From NCBI RefSeq assembly GCF_001277215.2, contig NZ_CP013940.1:2914001-2978000 (forward strand): DNA of 64,000 nt, given 5' to 3'. The notes beneath the pieces were generated by a model. That model saw nothing but the letters and a program-made list of their open reading frames with translations, ran no database searches and was not told the DNA's origin. Of the stretch, positions 7,424 to 16,517 are shown one piece after another. Numbering within the stretch: the first letter of the stretch is position 1; each line of letters opens with the position of its first letter. Made by a program: the position numbers and the translations under genes. This stretch comes from Cronobacter malonaticus LMG 23826 (lineage in GTDB: Bacteria; Pseudomonadota; Gammaproteobacteria; Enterobacterales; Enterobacteriaceae).

Positions 7424-7441
7424 AAGCCTGATGAATAATCA

Positions 7442-7518
<77 letters not shown>

Positions 7519-7573
7519 CTCGTGAAGAGGCGTTTCACGTATTCTCTGCCGGTAGCAGTGTGAAACGCCTGGA

Positions 7574-7601
7574 ATTATACGGTCAGTACCAGGTGAGTCA
7601 A
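7574..7601 (-). promoter_or_regulatory. Sigma-70 promoter of argU
   Basis: On the minus strand TTGACT (7601-7596) and TATAAT (7579-7574) are 16 bp apart, a near-consensus promoter whose start point would fall about 50 bp upstream of the mature tRNA 5' end. Confidence 0.8.
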
Positions 7602-7726
7602 TGGCTTTCGAACCGCCTGCTGGACAATTGAGCGAAAGACACAAACGAAAACTGACAGCACGGCGCGCTTCTGACAGAATATCCTCATCCCCTCTTCTTT
7701 TGATTACAGACGGAATCTTCTCTCTG

Positions 7727-8593
7727 ATGGCAGCAAAGATTATTGACGGTAAAACGATTGCGCAGCAGGTGCGGCTTGAAGTTGCCGAAAAAGTGAAAGC
7801 GCGCGTGGCGGCTGGAAAACGCGCCCCCGGGCTTGCGGTTGTGCTTGTCGGCGCGAACCCGGCGTCGCAGATTTATGTCGGCAGCAAACGTAAGGCGTGT
7901 GAGGAAGTGGGCTTTGTGTCCCGCTCTTACGATCTGCCGGAAACTACCAGCGAAGCTGAACTGCTGGCGCTGATTGACGAGCTGAACGCCGACGCCGCGA
8001 TTGACGGCATTCTGGTTCAGCTGCCGCTGCCGGCCGGTATCGATAACGTGAAAGTGCTGGAGCGCATCGCGCCGGATAAAGATGTGGACGGCTTCCATCC
8101 GTACAACGTTGGCCGCCTGTGCCAGCGCGCGCCGCGTCTGCGTCCGTGTACGCCGCGCGGCATCGTCACGCTGCTTGAGCGCTACAACATCGACACTTAC
8201 GGCCTGAATGCCGTAGTGATCGGCGCGTCCAATATCGTCGGCCGTCCGATGAGCATGGAGCTGCTGCTGGCGGGTTGCACCACCACCGTGACTCACCGCT
8301 TCACCAAAAATCTGCGTCAGCATGTCGAAAATGCCGATCTGCTGATTGTCGCGGTCGGCAAGCCGGGCTTTATTCCGGGCGAGTGGATCAAAGAAGGTGC
8401 CATCGTGATTGATGTCGGCATCAACCGACTGGAAAACGGCAAAGTGGTCGGCGACGTGGTGTTTGAAGACGCCGCAGAGCGCGCCGGTTATATCACGCCG
8501 GTACCGGGCGGCGTTGGCCCGATGACGGTCGCCACGCTTATCCAGAACACGCTGCAGGCGTGCGTTGAATACCATGACGGCGAGGAGGCATAA
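7727..8593 (+). CDS. folD: Bifunctional methylenetetrahydrofolate dehydrogenase/cyclohydrolase FolD
   Basis: This 288-residue protein matches FolD throughout. It oxidises 5,10-methylene-THF with NADP+ and hydrolyses the methenyl product to 10-formyl-THF, supplying purine and fMet synthesis. The catalytic Tyr50 and Lys54 lie in [12 protein letters not shown]. The folate signature [10 protein letters not shown] and the nucleotide-binding [11 protein letters not shown] and [15 protein letters not shown] motifs are intact. The open frame extends upstream to 7601, but the ATG at 7727 gives the family length. ybcJ starts 2 nt after the stop. Confidence 0.98.
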   Translation: MAAKIIDGKTIAQQVRLEVAEKVKARVAAGKRAPGLAVVLVGANPASQIYVGSKRKACEEVGFVSRSYDLPETTSEAELLALIDELNADAAIDGILVQLPLPAGIDNVKVLERIAPDKDVDGFHPYNVGRLCQRAPRLRPCTPRGIVTLLERYNIDTYGLNAVVIGASNIVGRPMSMELLLAGCTTTVTHRFTKNLRQHVENADLLIVAVGKPGFIPGEWIKEGAIVIDVGINRLENGKVVGDVVFEDAAERAGYITPVPGGVGPMTVATLIQNTLQACVEYHDGEEA

Positions 8594-8594
8594 C

Positions 8595-8807
8595 ATGGCA
8601 ACATTTTCTTTAGGTAAACACCCTCACGTCGAACTGTGCGATCTGCTGAAGCTGGAAGGCTGGAGCGAAAGCGGCGCGCAGGCGAAAATCGTGATTTCCG
8701 AAGGTCTGGTGACCGTCGACGGCGCGGTGGAAACCCGCAAGCGCTGCAAAATCGTTGCCGGACAAACCGTCAGCTTCGATGGCCAGAGCGTCATGGTCAC
8801 GGCGTAA
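8595..8807 (+). CDS. ybcJ: S4-domain RNA-binding protein YbcJ
   Basis: A 70-residue protein whose body is one S4 RNA-binding fold (VELCDLLKLEGWSESGAQAKIVISEGLVTVDG, then RKRCKIVAGQTVSF). It equals E. coli YbcJ, a conserved protein of unproven target. It starts 2 nt after folD, so the two are co-translated. The upstream in-frame ATG at 8565 lies inside folD and is not needed. Confidence 0.95.
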   Translation: MATFSLGKHPHVELCDLLKLEGWSESGAQAKIVISEGLVTVDGAVETRKRCKIVAGQTVSFDGQSVMVTA

Positions 8808-8815
8808 TGCCCTCA

Positions 8816-8840
8816 CGCCCTCTCGATGAGGGGGCGTTGA
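8816..8840 (+). terminator. Possible terminator after ybcJ
   Basis: CGCCCTC and GAGGGGGCG flank a 5-nt loop and are followed by TTGATT. The stem is imperfect and the U-tract weak. The remaining gap to 9005 shows nothing else that I can identify. Confidence 0.35.
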
Positions 8841-9005
8841 TTCTCCGCTTCAGAACCTTTTCTTATTGCCCTTACCCACCCTCTCATCCTCTTTGCGCGT
8901 AACGCCTGCCCGGCCCGTTTTCTAACCGACTTCAAAGAATCAGCAAATCTTCTGGCGAAACGTTAAATAGATGTTGCGCGAAAAGGCCGCGATCCCACAG
9001 CATAG

Positions 9006-9032
9006 GTAGAACGTTCTACTAGAACGTTCTAC
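9006..9032. promoter_or_regulatory. Tandem operators of the PTS gene
   Basis: Two copies of the palindrome TAGAACGTTCTA lie side by side at 9007-9018 and 9020-9031, centred 13 bp apart. LacI/GalR regulators bind such CG-centred dyads; MalI of E. coli uses a similar ACGTT-type site. A MalI-like repressor is encoded 1.6 kb downstream. A direct double site 52 bp before the start codon would favour strong repression. Confidence 0.7.
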
Positions 9033-9083
9033 CTACTATAAAACAGGGCGCAAAAGCCCGGCTGTTCCAATCGGGGGATCGGT

Positions 9084-10583
9084 ATGAGTCTGATAACAGG
9101 TTTGGTTAAATCGCTTTCAAAATTGTCGATGATAGGCCGCGCGCTAATGCTGCCTATTTCGCTGCTGCCCGCCGCCGGCCTGCTGCTGGCCTTCGGCGAT
9201 AAATTCCATCTGCCGCTGATGATGAACGCGGGCGGGGTTATTTTCGATAACCTGCCGCTGCTGTTCGCTATCGGCTCCGCCGTCGGTCTGGCGTCGGAAT
9301 CCGGCATCGCGGCGCTCTCGGCGGCCGTCTCGGTCTTTATCATTAATATCACCATCAGCACGCAGCTTGGCATCACGCCGGAAATGGCGGCGAGCGGCGG
9401 CAAATATGCGATGGTGGTCGGCATTCCCACGCTGCAGATGGGCGTGTTCGGCGGACTGATTTCAGGCATTCTCGCCGCGTGGTGTTATAACCGTTTCCAC
9501 ACGCTACAACTGCCGGAGTTCCTGGGATTCTTCTCCGGCAAACGGTTTGTGGCGATTGCCGCGGCGTTTCTCTCCTTCCTGCTCGGGCTGGCTCTGCCGT
9601 ACGTCTGGCAACATATTCAGGCGGGCATCGACGCGCTGTCGGTTATCGTCAACGGCGATAATCAGGCAGCCTCGACGTTTATCTTCGGGCTGGTAGAGCG
9701 CGCGCTTATCCCGCTGGGCCTGCACCATATCTGGTATCCGTCGTTCTGGTATTCGTTTGGCGATTACACCACCCAGAGCGGCCAGGTTATCCACGGCGAC
9801 CAGACCATCTGGTTCAAAATGCTGGAAGAAGGCGTGAAAAGCTTTAGCAGTAATACCTACCAGAACGCCGGTAAGTTTATGCAGGGCGAGTTCCCGCTGA
9901 TGCTGTTCGCGCTGCCGGCGGCGTGTCTCGCGATGTATCACGAAGCCAGCACGAAGAATAAGAAAATCGCCTCCGGCATTCTTTTCTCCGCCGCGCTGAC
10001 CTGTTTTCTGACGGGGATCACGGAGCCGGTTGAATTTACCTTTATTTTTGTCGCGCCGGTGTTGTATGTATTTAACGCCATCATGGCGGGGCTTGCGTAT
10101 ATGTCCATGTATTTACTGGACGCGCATATTGCCAAATCGTTCTCCGCCGGGCTTATCGACTATATTTCGTTCGGCATTCTGCCCTCCTTTAACGGCTATC
10201 AGACGCACTATCTGAACGCGGTTATCGTCGGCATTCCGATGGCGATTATTTACTACTTTACCTTCCGCTTTGTGATCCGCCGTTTTGACGTGAAAACGCC
10301 GGGCCGCGTGGATGTCACCGCCAGCGTGGATGATAAAACCGATGCAGAGCTGGCGGGCAACATTGTGGGTCTGCTGGGCGGTAAAGAGAACATCACCAGC
10401 GTCGGCGCCTGTATTACGCGCCTGCGTCTGGAAGTGGCGCGCCCGGATCTTGTTGATAGAGACGGGCTGAACGGGCTTGGCGCGCGCGGCGTGGTGTTTG
10501 TGGGCGATAACGGTATTCAGGTGATTTTCGGGGCGCGCGCGCAGTTCATTGCGCAGAGCCTGTCAGGCATGACGGGGAAATAG
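9084..10583 (+). CDS. PTS sugar transporter EIICB, glucose/maltose family (MalX-like)
   Basis: A 499-residue EIIC-EIIB protein. The EIIC part spans about residues 1-400 with roughly ten membrane segments, the family start GRALMLPISLLPAAGLLLAFG, the substrate motif LTGITEPVEFTFIF and the ERALIPLGLHHIWYPSFW loop. The EIIB domain (about 415-499) carries the phosphorylated Cys443 in GACITRLRLEV. It is closest to PtsG/MalX. No EIIA is encoded nearby, so the shared glucose EIIA would be needed, as for PtsG and MalX. The sugar is not deducible. A LacI-type repressor gene follows 64 bp after, and tandem palindromes precede it. Confidence 0.9.
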   Translation: MSLITGLVKSLSKLSMIGRALMLPISLLPAAGLLLAFGDKFHLPLMMNAGGVIFDNLPLLFAIGSAVGLASESGIAALSAAVSVFIINITISTQLGITPEMAASGGKYAMVVGIPTLQMGVFGGLISGILAAWCYNRFHTLQLPEFLGFFSGKRFVAIAAAFLSFLLGLALPYVWQHIQAGIDALSVIVNGDNQAASTFIFGLVERALIPLGLHHIWYPSFWYSFGDYTTQSGQVIHGDQTIWFKMLEEGVKSFSSNTYQNAGKFMQGEFPLMLFALPAACLAMYHEASTKNKKIASGILFSAALTCFLTGITEPVEFTFIFVAPVLYVFNAIMAGLAYMSMYLLDAHIAKSFSAGLIDYISFGILPSFNGYQTHYLNAVIVGIPMAIIYYFTFRFVIRRFDVKTPGRVDVTASVDDKTDAELAGNIVGLLGGKENITSVGACITRLRLEVARPDLVDRDGLNGLGARGVVFVGDNGIQVIFGARAQFIAQSLSGMTGK

Positions 10584-10592
10584 CAGTGCCTG

Positions 10593-10616
10593 CGCGGGCC
10601 TCACGTCAGGCCCGCG
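10593..10616. terminator. Intercistronic hairpin between PTS gene and repressor
   Basis: CGCGGGCCT (10593-10601) and AGGCCCGCG (10608-10616) form a 9-bp stem with a 6-nt loop and no U-tract. It may attenuate or protect the mRNA between the EIICB and regulator genes. Confidence 0.4.
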
Positions 10617-10647
10617 ACATCAGCGATAAAAGGATAAATCAGGGCAG

Positions 10648-11664
10648 ATGAAAAAGGTCAGCATTATCGATGTGGCGCGCCAGGCGGGCGTTTCGGTTTC
10701 GACGGTCTCGCTGGTGCTGCGTGAGAAGGGAAAAATCTCTGCCGCGACCATCGAAAAGGTGCATGCCGCCATTGAGGCGCTCGGCTACGTGCATAACGTC
10801 GCGGCCGCTAACCTGCGCGGTAAAACCTCGAACCTGATTGGTTTGGTCGTTGAGGATCTCAACGATCCCTTTTCAACGCGCGTGACGGCAAGCCTGGTGC
10901 AGGCGCTGGAGGCGCAGGGTTTTATGGTGATCCTCACCCAGCCTGGGCGCGAAACGGGCCGGCTTGAGAGCTGTTTTGTCTCCTTTACACGCCAGGGCGT
11001 GGCGGGGGTAGTTTATCTGACCGCCGATTCCCGCCACCGCGCGCTGCCCGCGCCGGTCGTGCAGAGCACGCTGCCGCTGGTGGTGGTATCGCAGTCGCCG
11101 GTGGAAGAGAAGCTTAACAGCGTGGTGCGCGATAACCGCCAGGCAGGCGGGCTCGCCACGCGTTATCTGATTGAGCGCGGCCACCGCAATATTGCCTATA
11201 TCGGCGGTACGCCGGGGTGTCTTATCCGCGAGGAGCGGCTTTTCGGCTACCGTGCGGCGCTGTCGCAATACGGGCTGCCGTGGCGTGATGAGTTCGCGCC
11301 CGCCTGCGCCGAGGAGACGCTTGCGGTAAGCCAGACGGTGCGCCAGCTTCTTGAGGCGAATAATAAAATTACCGCCCTGCTGTGCCATTCGCCGCACGCG
11401 ATTATCGGCTGCCTGGAGGCGATTCATCAGGTGGGCCGCACGGTGGGGAAAGATGTGTTCCTGACGCAGCAGGTGTCGCTGATTGGCTTTGAGGACATGA
11501 TGCACGTGAACCTGACGTCGCCCTCGTTTACCTATGTCTCTTCCGCCAGCGAAGAGACCGGGCACCAGGCGGCGGGGTTAATTGTGCGGCTTATCCGCGA
11601 GCCGGGCCTGCCCGCGCAGCGGATTACGCTTTCGGGCCAGCTGATTGCGCGGGGATCGGCGTAA
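10648..11664 (+). CDS. LacI-family repressor, MalI-like
   Basis: A 338-residue LacI/GalR protein. The HTH is at residues 4-25 (VSIIDVARQAGVSVSTVSLVLR) and the hinge helix NVAAANLRGKTSNLIGLVV follows at about 50-70. The periplasmic-binding-like sensor domain fills the rest, with YLIERGHRNIAYIGG and a C-terminal SLIGFEDM. Similarity is highest to MalI, which represses malXY in E. coli. Unlike that locus the regulator follows the PTS gene in the same direction, and no MalY-like aminotransferase is present. Tandem CG-centred palindromes before the PTS gene are its probable sites. The inducer is unknown. Confidence 0.88.
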   Translation: MKKVSIIDVARQAGVSVSTVSLVLREKGKISAATIEKVHAAIEALGYVHNVAAANLRGKTSNLIGLVVEDLNDPFSTRVTASLVQALEAQGFMVILTQPGRETGRLESCFVSFTRQGVAGVVYLTADSRHRALPAPVVQSTLPLVVVSQSPVEEKLNSVVRDNRQAGGLATRYLIERGHRNIAYIGGTPGCLIREERLFGYRAALSQYGLPWRDEFAPACAEETLAVSQTVRQLLEANNKITALLCHSPHAIIGCLEAIHQVGRTVGKDVFLTQQVSLIGFEDMMHVNLTSPSFTYVSSASEETGHQAAGLIVRLIREPGLPAQRITLSGQLIARGSA

Positions 11665-11672
11665 GGGATGAC

Positions 11673-11751
11673 GGTGGGTGCGCTTCGCTTACCCACCCTA
11701 CAACGAATGTCGCATCGTTTCGTAGGGCAGGTAAGCGCAGCGCACCTGCCG
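11673..11751. repeat. Inverted pair of REP-like palindromic repeats
   Basis: One unit at 11673-11701 begins GGTGGGTGCGCTTCGCTTAC and ends CCACCCTAC. A second, inverted unit at 11722-11751 begins GTAGGGCAGGTAAGCGCAGC. Each unit is itself a palindrome and together they make a larger stem between the repressor gene and cysS, which converge. The same family recurs at 16341, 16407, 16480, 39776, 39828, 40058 and 47227-47413. Confidence 0.85.
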
Positions 11752-11773
11752 AAACCACGTAAACCACAGGTAT

Positions 11774-11800
11774 AAAAAAAAGCGGCTTTCGCCGCTTTTT
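11774..11800. terminator. Bidirectional terminator
   Basis: A-tract, AAGCGGC, TTTC loop, GCCGCTT, T-tract. It serves the MalI-like gene on the plus strand and cysS on the minus strand. Confidence 0.85.
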
Positions 11801-11801
11801 C

Positions 11802-13187
11802 TTATTTACGTCGCCAGGTCGTGCCCTGCGGGCCATCTTCCAGAATAATGCCCATCTCGTTTAAGCGATCGCGCGCGGCGTCCGCTGCCGCCCAGTCTTT
11901 CGCTTTACGCGCTTCAAGACGCTTAACGATCAGCGCTTCGATCTCCGCCACTTCATCGTCGTTGGCCTGCGCGCCGGATTGCAGGAACTGCTCCGGCGCC
12001 TGCTCCAGCAGGCCCAGCACGGCGGCAAGCTTACGCAGATGCGCGGCTAACTGGTTCGCCGCGCTGCTGTCTTCCGCTTTCAGGCGGTTCACTTCACGCG
12101 CCATATCAAACAGCACCGAATACGCTTCCGGCGTGTTGAAATCGTCGTTCATCGCCTCGACAAAACGCGCTTCGAACGCCTCGCCGCCTGAGGCTGTCGC
12201 GCTGGCGTCGGTGCCGCGCAGCGCGGTATAGAGACGCTCAAGCGAGGCGCGCGCCTGTTTTAAGTTCTCTTCGCTGTAGTTAAGCTGGCTGCGGTAATGG
12301 CCGGACATCAGGAAGTAGCGCACGGTTTCGGCGTCGTAGTGCTGCAGCACGTCACGTACGGTAAAGAAGTTGCCGAGCGATTTGGACATCTTCTCGCGAT
12401 CGACCATAACCATGCCGGAGTGCATCCAGTAATTCACATACTCGCCATCATGCGCGCAGGTGGACTGCGCGATTTCGTTTTCATGGTGCGGGAACATCAG
12501 GTCAGAGCCACCGCCGTGAATATCGAAATGGCTGCCGAGCTGCTTGCAGTTCATCGCGGAGCACTCAATATGCCAGCCCGGACGCCCGTCGCCCCACGGA
12601 GACGGCCAGCTCGGCTCGCCCGGCTTGGACATCTTCCACAGCACGAAATCCATCGGGTTACGTTTGCTGTCGGCCACTTCCACGCGCGCGCCCGCCTGGA
12701 GCTGCTCCAGATCCTGACGCGAAAGTTTGCCGTAATCGGCGTCGCTTTCCACCGCGAACATCACATCGCCGTTGCCCGCGACATACGCATGGCCGCGTGC
12801 GATCAGCTGCTCAACGATTTCAATAATTTCCGGAATATGCTGCGTCGCGCGCGGCTCGCTGTCCGGGCGCAGAATATTCAGCGCATCGAAATCTTTGTGC
12901 ATCTCGGCGACCATGCGGTCTACCAGCGCCACAAAATCTTCGCCGTTCTCGTTCGCGCGTTTAATAATTTTGTCGTCAATATCGGTAATATTGCGCACGT
13001 ATTTCAGCTTATAGCCGAGAAAACGCAGGTAGCGCGCCACGACGTCAAACGCGATAAACGTGCGGCCATGGCCGATGTGACAGAGATCGTAAACGGTAAT
13101 ACCACACACATACATGCCGACTTCCCCGGCATGGATAGGCTTAAATTCCTCTTTCTGGCGACTCATGGTATTGAAGATTTTTAACAT
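11802..13187 (-). CDS. cysS: Cysteinyl-tRNA synthetase
   Basis: A 461-residue class I aminoacyl-tRNA synthetase identical in layout to E. coli CysS. The ATP-binding HIGH motif is in [10 protein letters not shown] (about residues 31-37) and the KMSKS motif in [13 protein letters not shown] (about 266-270). Zinc ligands are Cys28 in YVCGITVYD, the cysteine of HIECSAMNC, and His/Glu in FPHHENEI. The C-terminal anticodon-binding domain ends with the conserved GTTWRRK. The open frame extends upstream to 13271, but MLKIFNT at 13187 is the family start. It is divergent from ppiB. Confidence 0.98.
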   Translation of the reverse strand: MLKIFNTMSRQKEEFKPIHAGEVGMYVCGITVYDLCHIGHGRTFIAFDVVARYLRFLGYKLKYVRNITDIDDKIIKRANENGEDFVALVDRMVAEMHKDFDALNILRPDSEPRATQHIPEIIEIVEQLIARGHAYVAGNGDVMFAVESDADYGKLSRQDLEQLQAGARVEVADSKRNPMDFVLWKMSKPGEPSWPSPWGDGRPGWHIECSAMNCKQLGSHFDIHGGGSDLMFPHHENEIAQSTCAHDGEYVNYWMHSGMVMVDREKMSKSLGNFFTVRDVLQHYDAETVRYFLMSGHYRSQLNYSEENLKQARASLERLYTALRGTDASATASGGEAFEARFVEAMNDDFNTPEAYSVLFDMAREVNRLKAEDSSAANQLAAHLRKLAAVLGLLEQAPEQFLQSGAQANDDEVAEIEALIVKRLEARKAKDWAAADAARDRLNEMGIILEDGPQGTTWRRK

Positions 13188-13363
13188 CAGAAGTTTCCGT
13201 GTCAGTGTGTGGTAAGCAGATAAAACCCCTATATTACCCATAATTGAAAGCGCAAGCACCCCACTTTGCAAGGTGAAGCAAGCGGTGAGTTATGCTATAA
13301 CAGCCTCCTACTGTGGCTTCTTTCGGAAGCCGAAGCACCACTGAAACAAAACAGGATGCAGAC

Positions 13364-13858
13364 ATGGTTACTTTTCACACCAATCACGGCGACATCGTAA
13401 TCAAGACGTTCGATGACAAAGCGCCGGAAACGGTAAAAAACTTTCTGGACTACTGCCGCGAAGGTTTCTACGACAACACCATTTTCCATCGTGTAATCAA
13501 CGGCTTTATGATTCAGGGCGGCGGCTTTGAGCCGGGCATGAAACAGAAAAGCACTAAAGATCCTATCAAGAACGAAGCCAACAACGGCCTGAAGAACACC
13601 CGCGGTACGCTGGCTATGGCGCGCACCCAGGCGCCGCACTCCGCGACGGCCCAGTTCTTCATCAACGTTGTTGATAACGACTTCCTGAACTTCAGCGGCG
13701 AAAGCCTGCAGGGTTGGGGCTACTGCGTGTTCGCAGAAGTGGTCGAAGGTATGGACGTGGTTGATAAAATTAAAGGCGTTTCCACCGGCCGCAGCGGCAT
13801 GCATCAGGATGTGCCGAAAGAAGACGTGATTATCGAGCGCGTAACCGTCAGCGAGTAA
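13364..13858 (+). CDS. ppiB: Cytoplasmic peptidyl-prolyl cis-trans isomerase B (cyclophilin)
   Basis: A 164-residue cyclophilin without a signal peptide. Active-site residues are in [13 protein letters not shown] (Arg43-Phe48 region), [10 protein letters not shown] and the unusual loop [14 protein letters not shown]. It accelerates proline isomerisation in the cytoplasm. ATG at 13364 gives the E. coli length; the frame upstream to 13313 lacks support. A GGCTTC/GGAAGCC hairpin lies in the leader at about 13315-13331. lpxH follows 3 nt after the stop. Confidence 0.97.
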   Translation: MVTFHTNHGDIVIKTFDDKAPETVKNFLDYCREGFYDNTIFHRVINGFMIQGGGFEPGMKQKSTKDPIKNEANNGLKNTRGTLAMARTQAPHSATAQFFINVVDNDFLNFSGESLQGWGYCVFAEVVEGMDVVDKIKGVSTGRSGMHQDVPKEDVIIERVTVSE

Positions 13859-13861
13859 TTC

Positions 13862-14584
13862 GTGGCGACGCTCTTTATTGCAGATCTTCATCTGTGCTCA
13901 GAAGAACCGGCGATTACCGCCGGTTTTCTGCGTTTTTTAGCCGGTACCGCGCGTGAAGCGGACGCCCTTTACATCCTGGGCGATCTTTTTGAAGCCTGGA
14001 TTGGCGATGACGACCCGGAACCGCTGCACCGCGAGATAGCCGCCGCCCTGCGCGCGCTCGTGCAATCCGGCGTTCCCTGCTATTTCATCCACGGCAACCG
14101 TGATTTCCTGCTTGGCCGTCGCTTCGCCCGCGAAAGCGGTATGCAATTGTTGCCTGAAGAGCAGGTGCTGGATCTCTACGGCAGACGCGTCCTGATTATG
14201 CATGGCGACACGCTATGCACCGACGATGCCGGTTATCAGGCGTTTCGCGCCAAAGTGCATAAGCCGTGGCTGCAAACCCTTTTCCTCGCACTCCCCCTGC
14301 GGCTGCGCCGCCGCATCGCCGCCCGCATGCGCGCCGGCAGCAAAGCCTCCAACAGCCAGAAAGATCTCGCCATCATGGATGTCAACCCGCAGGCAGTGGT
14401 CGAAACCATGGAACGCCAGCAGGTGCAGTGGCTTATTCACGGCCACACCCACCGCCCTGCCGTCCACACGCTGGAGGCGAACGGCAAGCCCGCGCACCGC
14501 GTGGTGTTAGGCGCCTGGCACAGCGAAGGCTCGATGGTCAAAGTCACCCCCGACAACGTGGAACTGATAGCCTTTCCGTTCTGA
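13862..14584 (+). CDS. lpxH: UDP-2,3-diacylglucosamine diphosphatase LpxH (GTG start)
   Basis: A 240-residue calcineurin-like phosphoesterase of the lipid A pathway that cleaves UDP-2,3-diacylglucosamine to lipid X and UMP at the inner membrane. Metal ligands are all in place: Asp8 and His10 (ADLH), Asp41 (GDLF), Asn79 (GNRD), His114 (MHGD), and GHTH near residues 194-197. The start codon is GTG, as in E. coli, immediately after ppiB with a 3-nt gap, so translation is probably coupled. Confidence 0.98.
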   Translation: MATLFIADLHLCSEEPAITAGFLRFLAGTAREADALYILGDLFEAWIGDDDPEPLHREIAAALRALVQSGVPCYFIHGNRDFLLGRRFARESGMQLLPEEQVLDLYGRRVLIMHGDTLCTDDAGYQAFRAKVHKPWLQTLFLALPLRLRRRIAARMRAGSKASNSQKDLAIMDVNPQAVVETMERQQVQWLIHGHTHRPAVHTLEANGKPAHRVVLGAWHSEGSMVKVTPDNVELIAFPF

Positions 14585-14616
14585 TCCGCGCGGTACTTTT
14601 TGCCGCGCTCGCGCCT

Positions 14617-14632
14617 ACGCAACCGTTTTCCT
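14617..14632. promoter_or_regulatory. PurR operator of purEK
   Basis: ACGCAACCGTTTTCCT matches the known E. coli purEK PurR box base for base as I remember it, and lies 85 bp upstream of purE. PurR with hypoxanthine or guanine represses purine synthesis genes. Confidence 0.88.
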
Positions 14633-14716
14633 TGCCGGTTTTCCGTGATATTCTCAAGGCCCTCGTAACGGCGACCCCGTTGATTTTGCCGCCTGACCAC
14701 AGGAGTTTTGAGACGT

Positions 14717-15226
14717 ATGTCTTCCAGCCACACCCCGGCGCGTATCGCCATCGTCATGGGTTCCAGAAGCGACTGGGCCACCATGCAGTTTGCCGCAGAA
14801 ATTCTCGATGCCCTGGATGTTCCTCACCACGTTGAAGTGGTCTCCGCGCACCGCACGCCCGATAAACTCTTCAGCTTCGCCGAGCGCGCGCAGGAGAATG
14901 GGTTTCAGGTGATCATCGCGGGCGCAGGCGGCGCGGCGCATCTGCCGGGCATGATTGCCGCGAAAACGCTGGTGCCGGTGCTGGGCGTGCCGGTACAGAG
15001 CGCGGCGTTAAGCGGGCTGGACAGCCTCTACTCTATCGTACAAATGCCGCGCGGCATTCCGGTGGGCACGCTGGCTATCGGTAAAGCGGGCGCGGCGAAC
15101 GCGGCTCTGCTGGCCGCCCAGATCCTGGCGCAGCATGATAGCGCGCTGCTGGCGCGTCTTGAGGAGTGGCGTCAGAAGCAAACCGATGAGGTGCTGGAGA
15201 ATCCGGACCCGCGGGGTGAGGCATGA
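14717..15226 (+). CDS. purE: N5-carboxyaminoimidazole ribonucleotide mutase PurE
   Basis: A 169-residue class I PurE that moves the carboxyl group of N5-CAIR to C4 in de novo purine synthesis. The [12 protein letters not shown] phosphate loop, the catalytic His in SAHRTPDKL and the [11 protein letters not shown] loop are intact. AGGAG stands 11 nt before ATG 14717. An in-frame TTG at 14708 is too close to the ribosome-binding site. The end overlaps the purK start by 4 nt (ATGA). Confidence 0.98.
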   Translation: MSSSHTPARIAIVMGSRSDWATMQFAAEILDALDVPHHVEVVSAHRTPDKLFSFAERAQENGFQVIIAGAGGAAHLPGMIAAKTLVPVLGVPVQSAALSGLDSLYSIVQMPRGIPVGTLAIGKAGAANAALLAAQILAQHDSALLARLEEWRQKQTDEVLENPDPRGEA

Positions 15227-16290
15227 AGCAGGTATGCGTGCTGGGTAACGGCCAGCTTGGCAGAATGCTGCGCCAGGCGGGCGAACCGCTTGGCATTCGC
15301 GTCTGGCCGGTAGGGCTCGACGCCGATCCGCAGGCGGTGCCGTTCGCGCAGAGCGTTATTACGGCAGAAATTGAACGCTGGCCGGAAACCGCCCTGACCC
15401 GCGAGCTGGCGCGCCACAACGCGTTCGTTAACCGCGATGTTTTCCCGCTTATCGCCGACCGTTTCACTCAGAAACAGCTACTCGATAAGCTGAATCTTCC
15501 CACCGCGCCGTGGCAGCTGCTGGCAAGCAGCGACGAATGGCCGCAGGTGTTTGAGACTCTCGGTGAGCTGGCTATCGTCAAGCGCCGCACCGGCGGCTAC
15601 GATGGACGCGGCCAGTGGCGTCTTCGCGAAAACGAGACTGAGACGCTGCCCGCCGAATGTTACGGCGAATGCATCGTCGAGCAGGGCATTAACTTTACCG
15701 GCGAAGTATCGCTGGTGGGCGCGCGCGCGCATGACGGCAGCGCGGTCTTTTACCCACTGACCCACAACCTGCATCAGGACGGCATTCTGCGCACCAGCGT
15801 GGCCTTCCCGCAGGCGAACGCCACGCAGCAGAAGCAGGCCGAAACGATGCTGCGCGCGATTATGGACGAGCTGAATTATGTGGGCGTGATGGCGATGGAA
15901 TGTTTCGTGACGCCGCAAGGCCTGCTGATTAACGAGCTGGCGCCGCGCGTGCATAACAGCGGCCACTGGACGCAGAACGGCGCGTCCATCAGCCAGTTTG
16001 AGCTGCATCTGCGCGCCGTGACCGGCCTGCCGCTGCCGCAACCGGTAGTGAGCGGCCCATCGGTGATGGTGAATCTGATCGGCACCGATCTGAATTACGA
16101 CTGGCTGAAGCTGCCGCTGGTGCATTTGCACTGGTATGACAAAGAGGTGCGTGAAGGCCGTAAAGTCGGGCATCTCAATCTGAGCGATGCCGAGGCGACG
16201 CTGATTGACGCCACGCTGGAAGCGCTCGCCCCGTTGCTGCCGCCGGAATACGCAAGCGGCATCGCCTGGGCGCAGGCGCATTTGCGATAA
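15223..16290 (+). CDS. purK: N5-carboxyaminoimidazole ribonucleotide synthase PurK
   Basis: A 355-residue ATP-grasp enzyme that makes N5-CAIR from AIR, bicarbonate and ATP, feeding PurE. The N-terminal [13 protein letters not shown] nucleotide fold, [13 protein letters not shown] in the ATP-grasp loop and [14 protein letters not shown] at the metal site are complete. It overlaps purE by 4 nt and shares the PurR-controlled promoter. A strong terminator follows at once. Confidence 0.98.
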   Translation: MKQVCVLGNGQLGRMLRQAGEPLGIRVWPVGLDADPQAVPFAQSVITAEIERWPETALTRELARHNAFVNRDVFPLIADRFTQKQLLDKLNLPTAPWQLLASSDEWPQVFETLGELAIVKRRTGGYDGRGQWRLRENETETLPAECYGECIVEQGINFTGEVSLVGARAHDGSAVFYPLTHNLHQDGILRTSVAFPQANATQQKQAETMLRAIMDELNYVGVMAMECFVTPQGLLINELAPRVHNSGHWTQNGASISQFELHLRAVTGLPLPQPVVSGPSVMVNLIGTDLNYDWLKLPLVHLHWYDKEVREGRKVGHLNLSDAEATLIDATLEALAPLLPPEYASGIAWAQAHLR

Positions 16291-16317
16291 AAAAGCACCC
16301 TGCGGGGTGCTTTTTTA
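16291..16317 (+). terminator. purEK terminator
   Basis: AAAAGCACCC, loop TGC, GGGGTGC and a run of six T. A classic intrinsic terminator directly after the purK stop. Confidence 0.88.
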
Positions 16318-16340
16318 TTGGGTGTCGCGGTTGCCTTCAT

Positions 16341-16508
16341 GGTGGGTGCGCTGCGCTTACCCACCCTACCATTCACCTTTTTACTGGGTGTGATGGGTGT
16401 TTGAATGGTGGGTGCGCTGCGCTTACCCACCTTACCATTAATCGTTGCTCATACCCGCCAGGCATAAGGCAGAAATATTGTAGGGCGGGTAAGCGCAGCG
16501 CACCCGCC
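16341..16508. repeat. Three REP-like palindromic repeats
   Basis: Units at 16341-16370 and 16407-16436 are direct copies (GGTGGGTGCGCTGCGCTTAC start). A third at 16480-16508 is inverted (GTAGGGCGGGTAAGCGCAGC start). They fill the gap between the convergent purK and cystathionine gamma-lyase genes. Confidence 0.85.
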
Positions 16509-16517
16509 AGTCCGATA

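Noticed and set aside
7685-8596. 303-codon open frame opposite folD
   Set aside because: Antisense shadow with no recognisable domain.
12297-13184. 295-codon open frame opposite cysS
   Set aside because: Antisense shadow; no motif and no ribosome-binding site.
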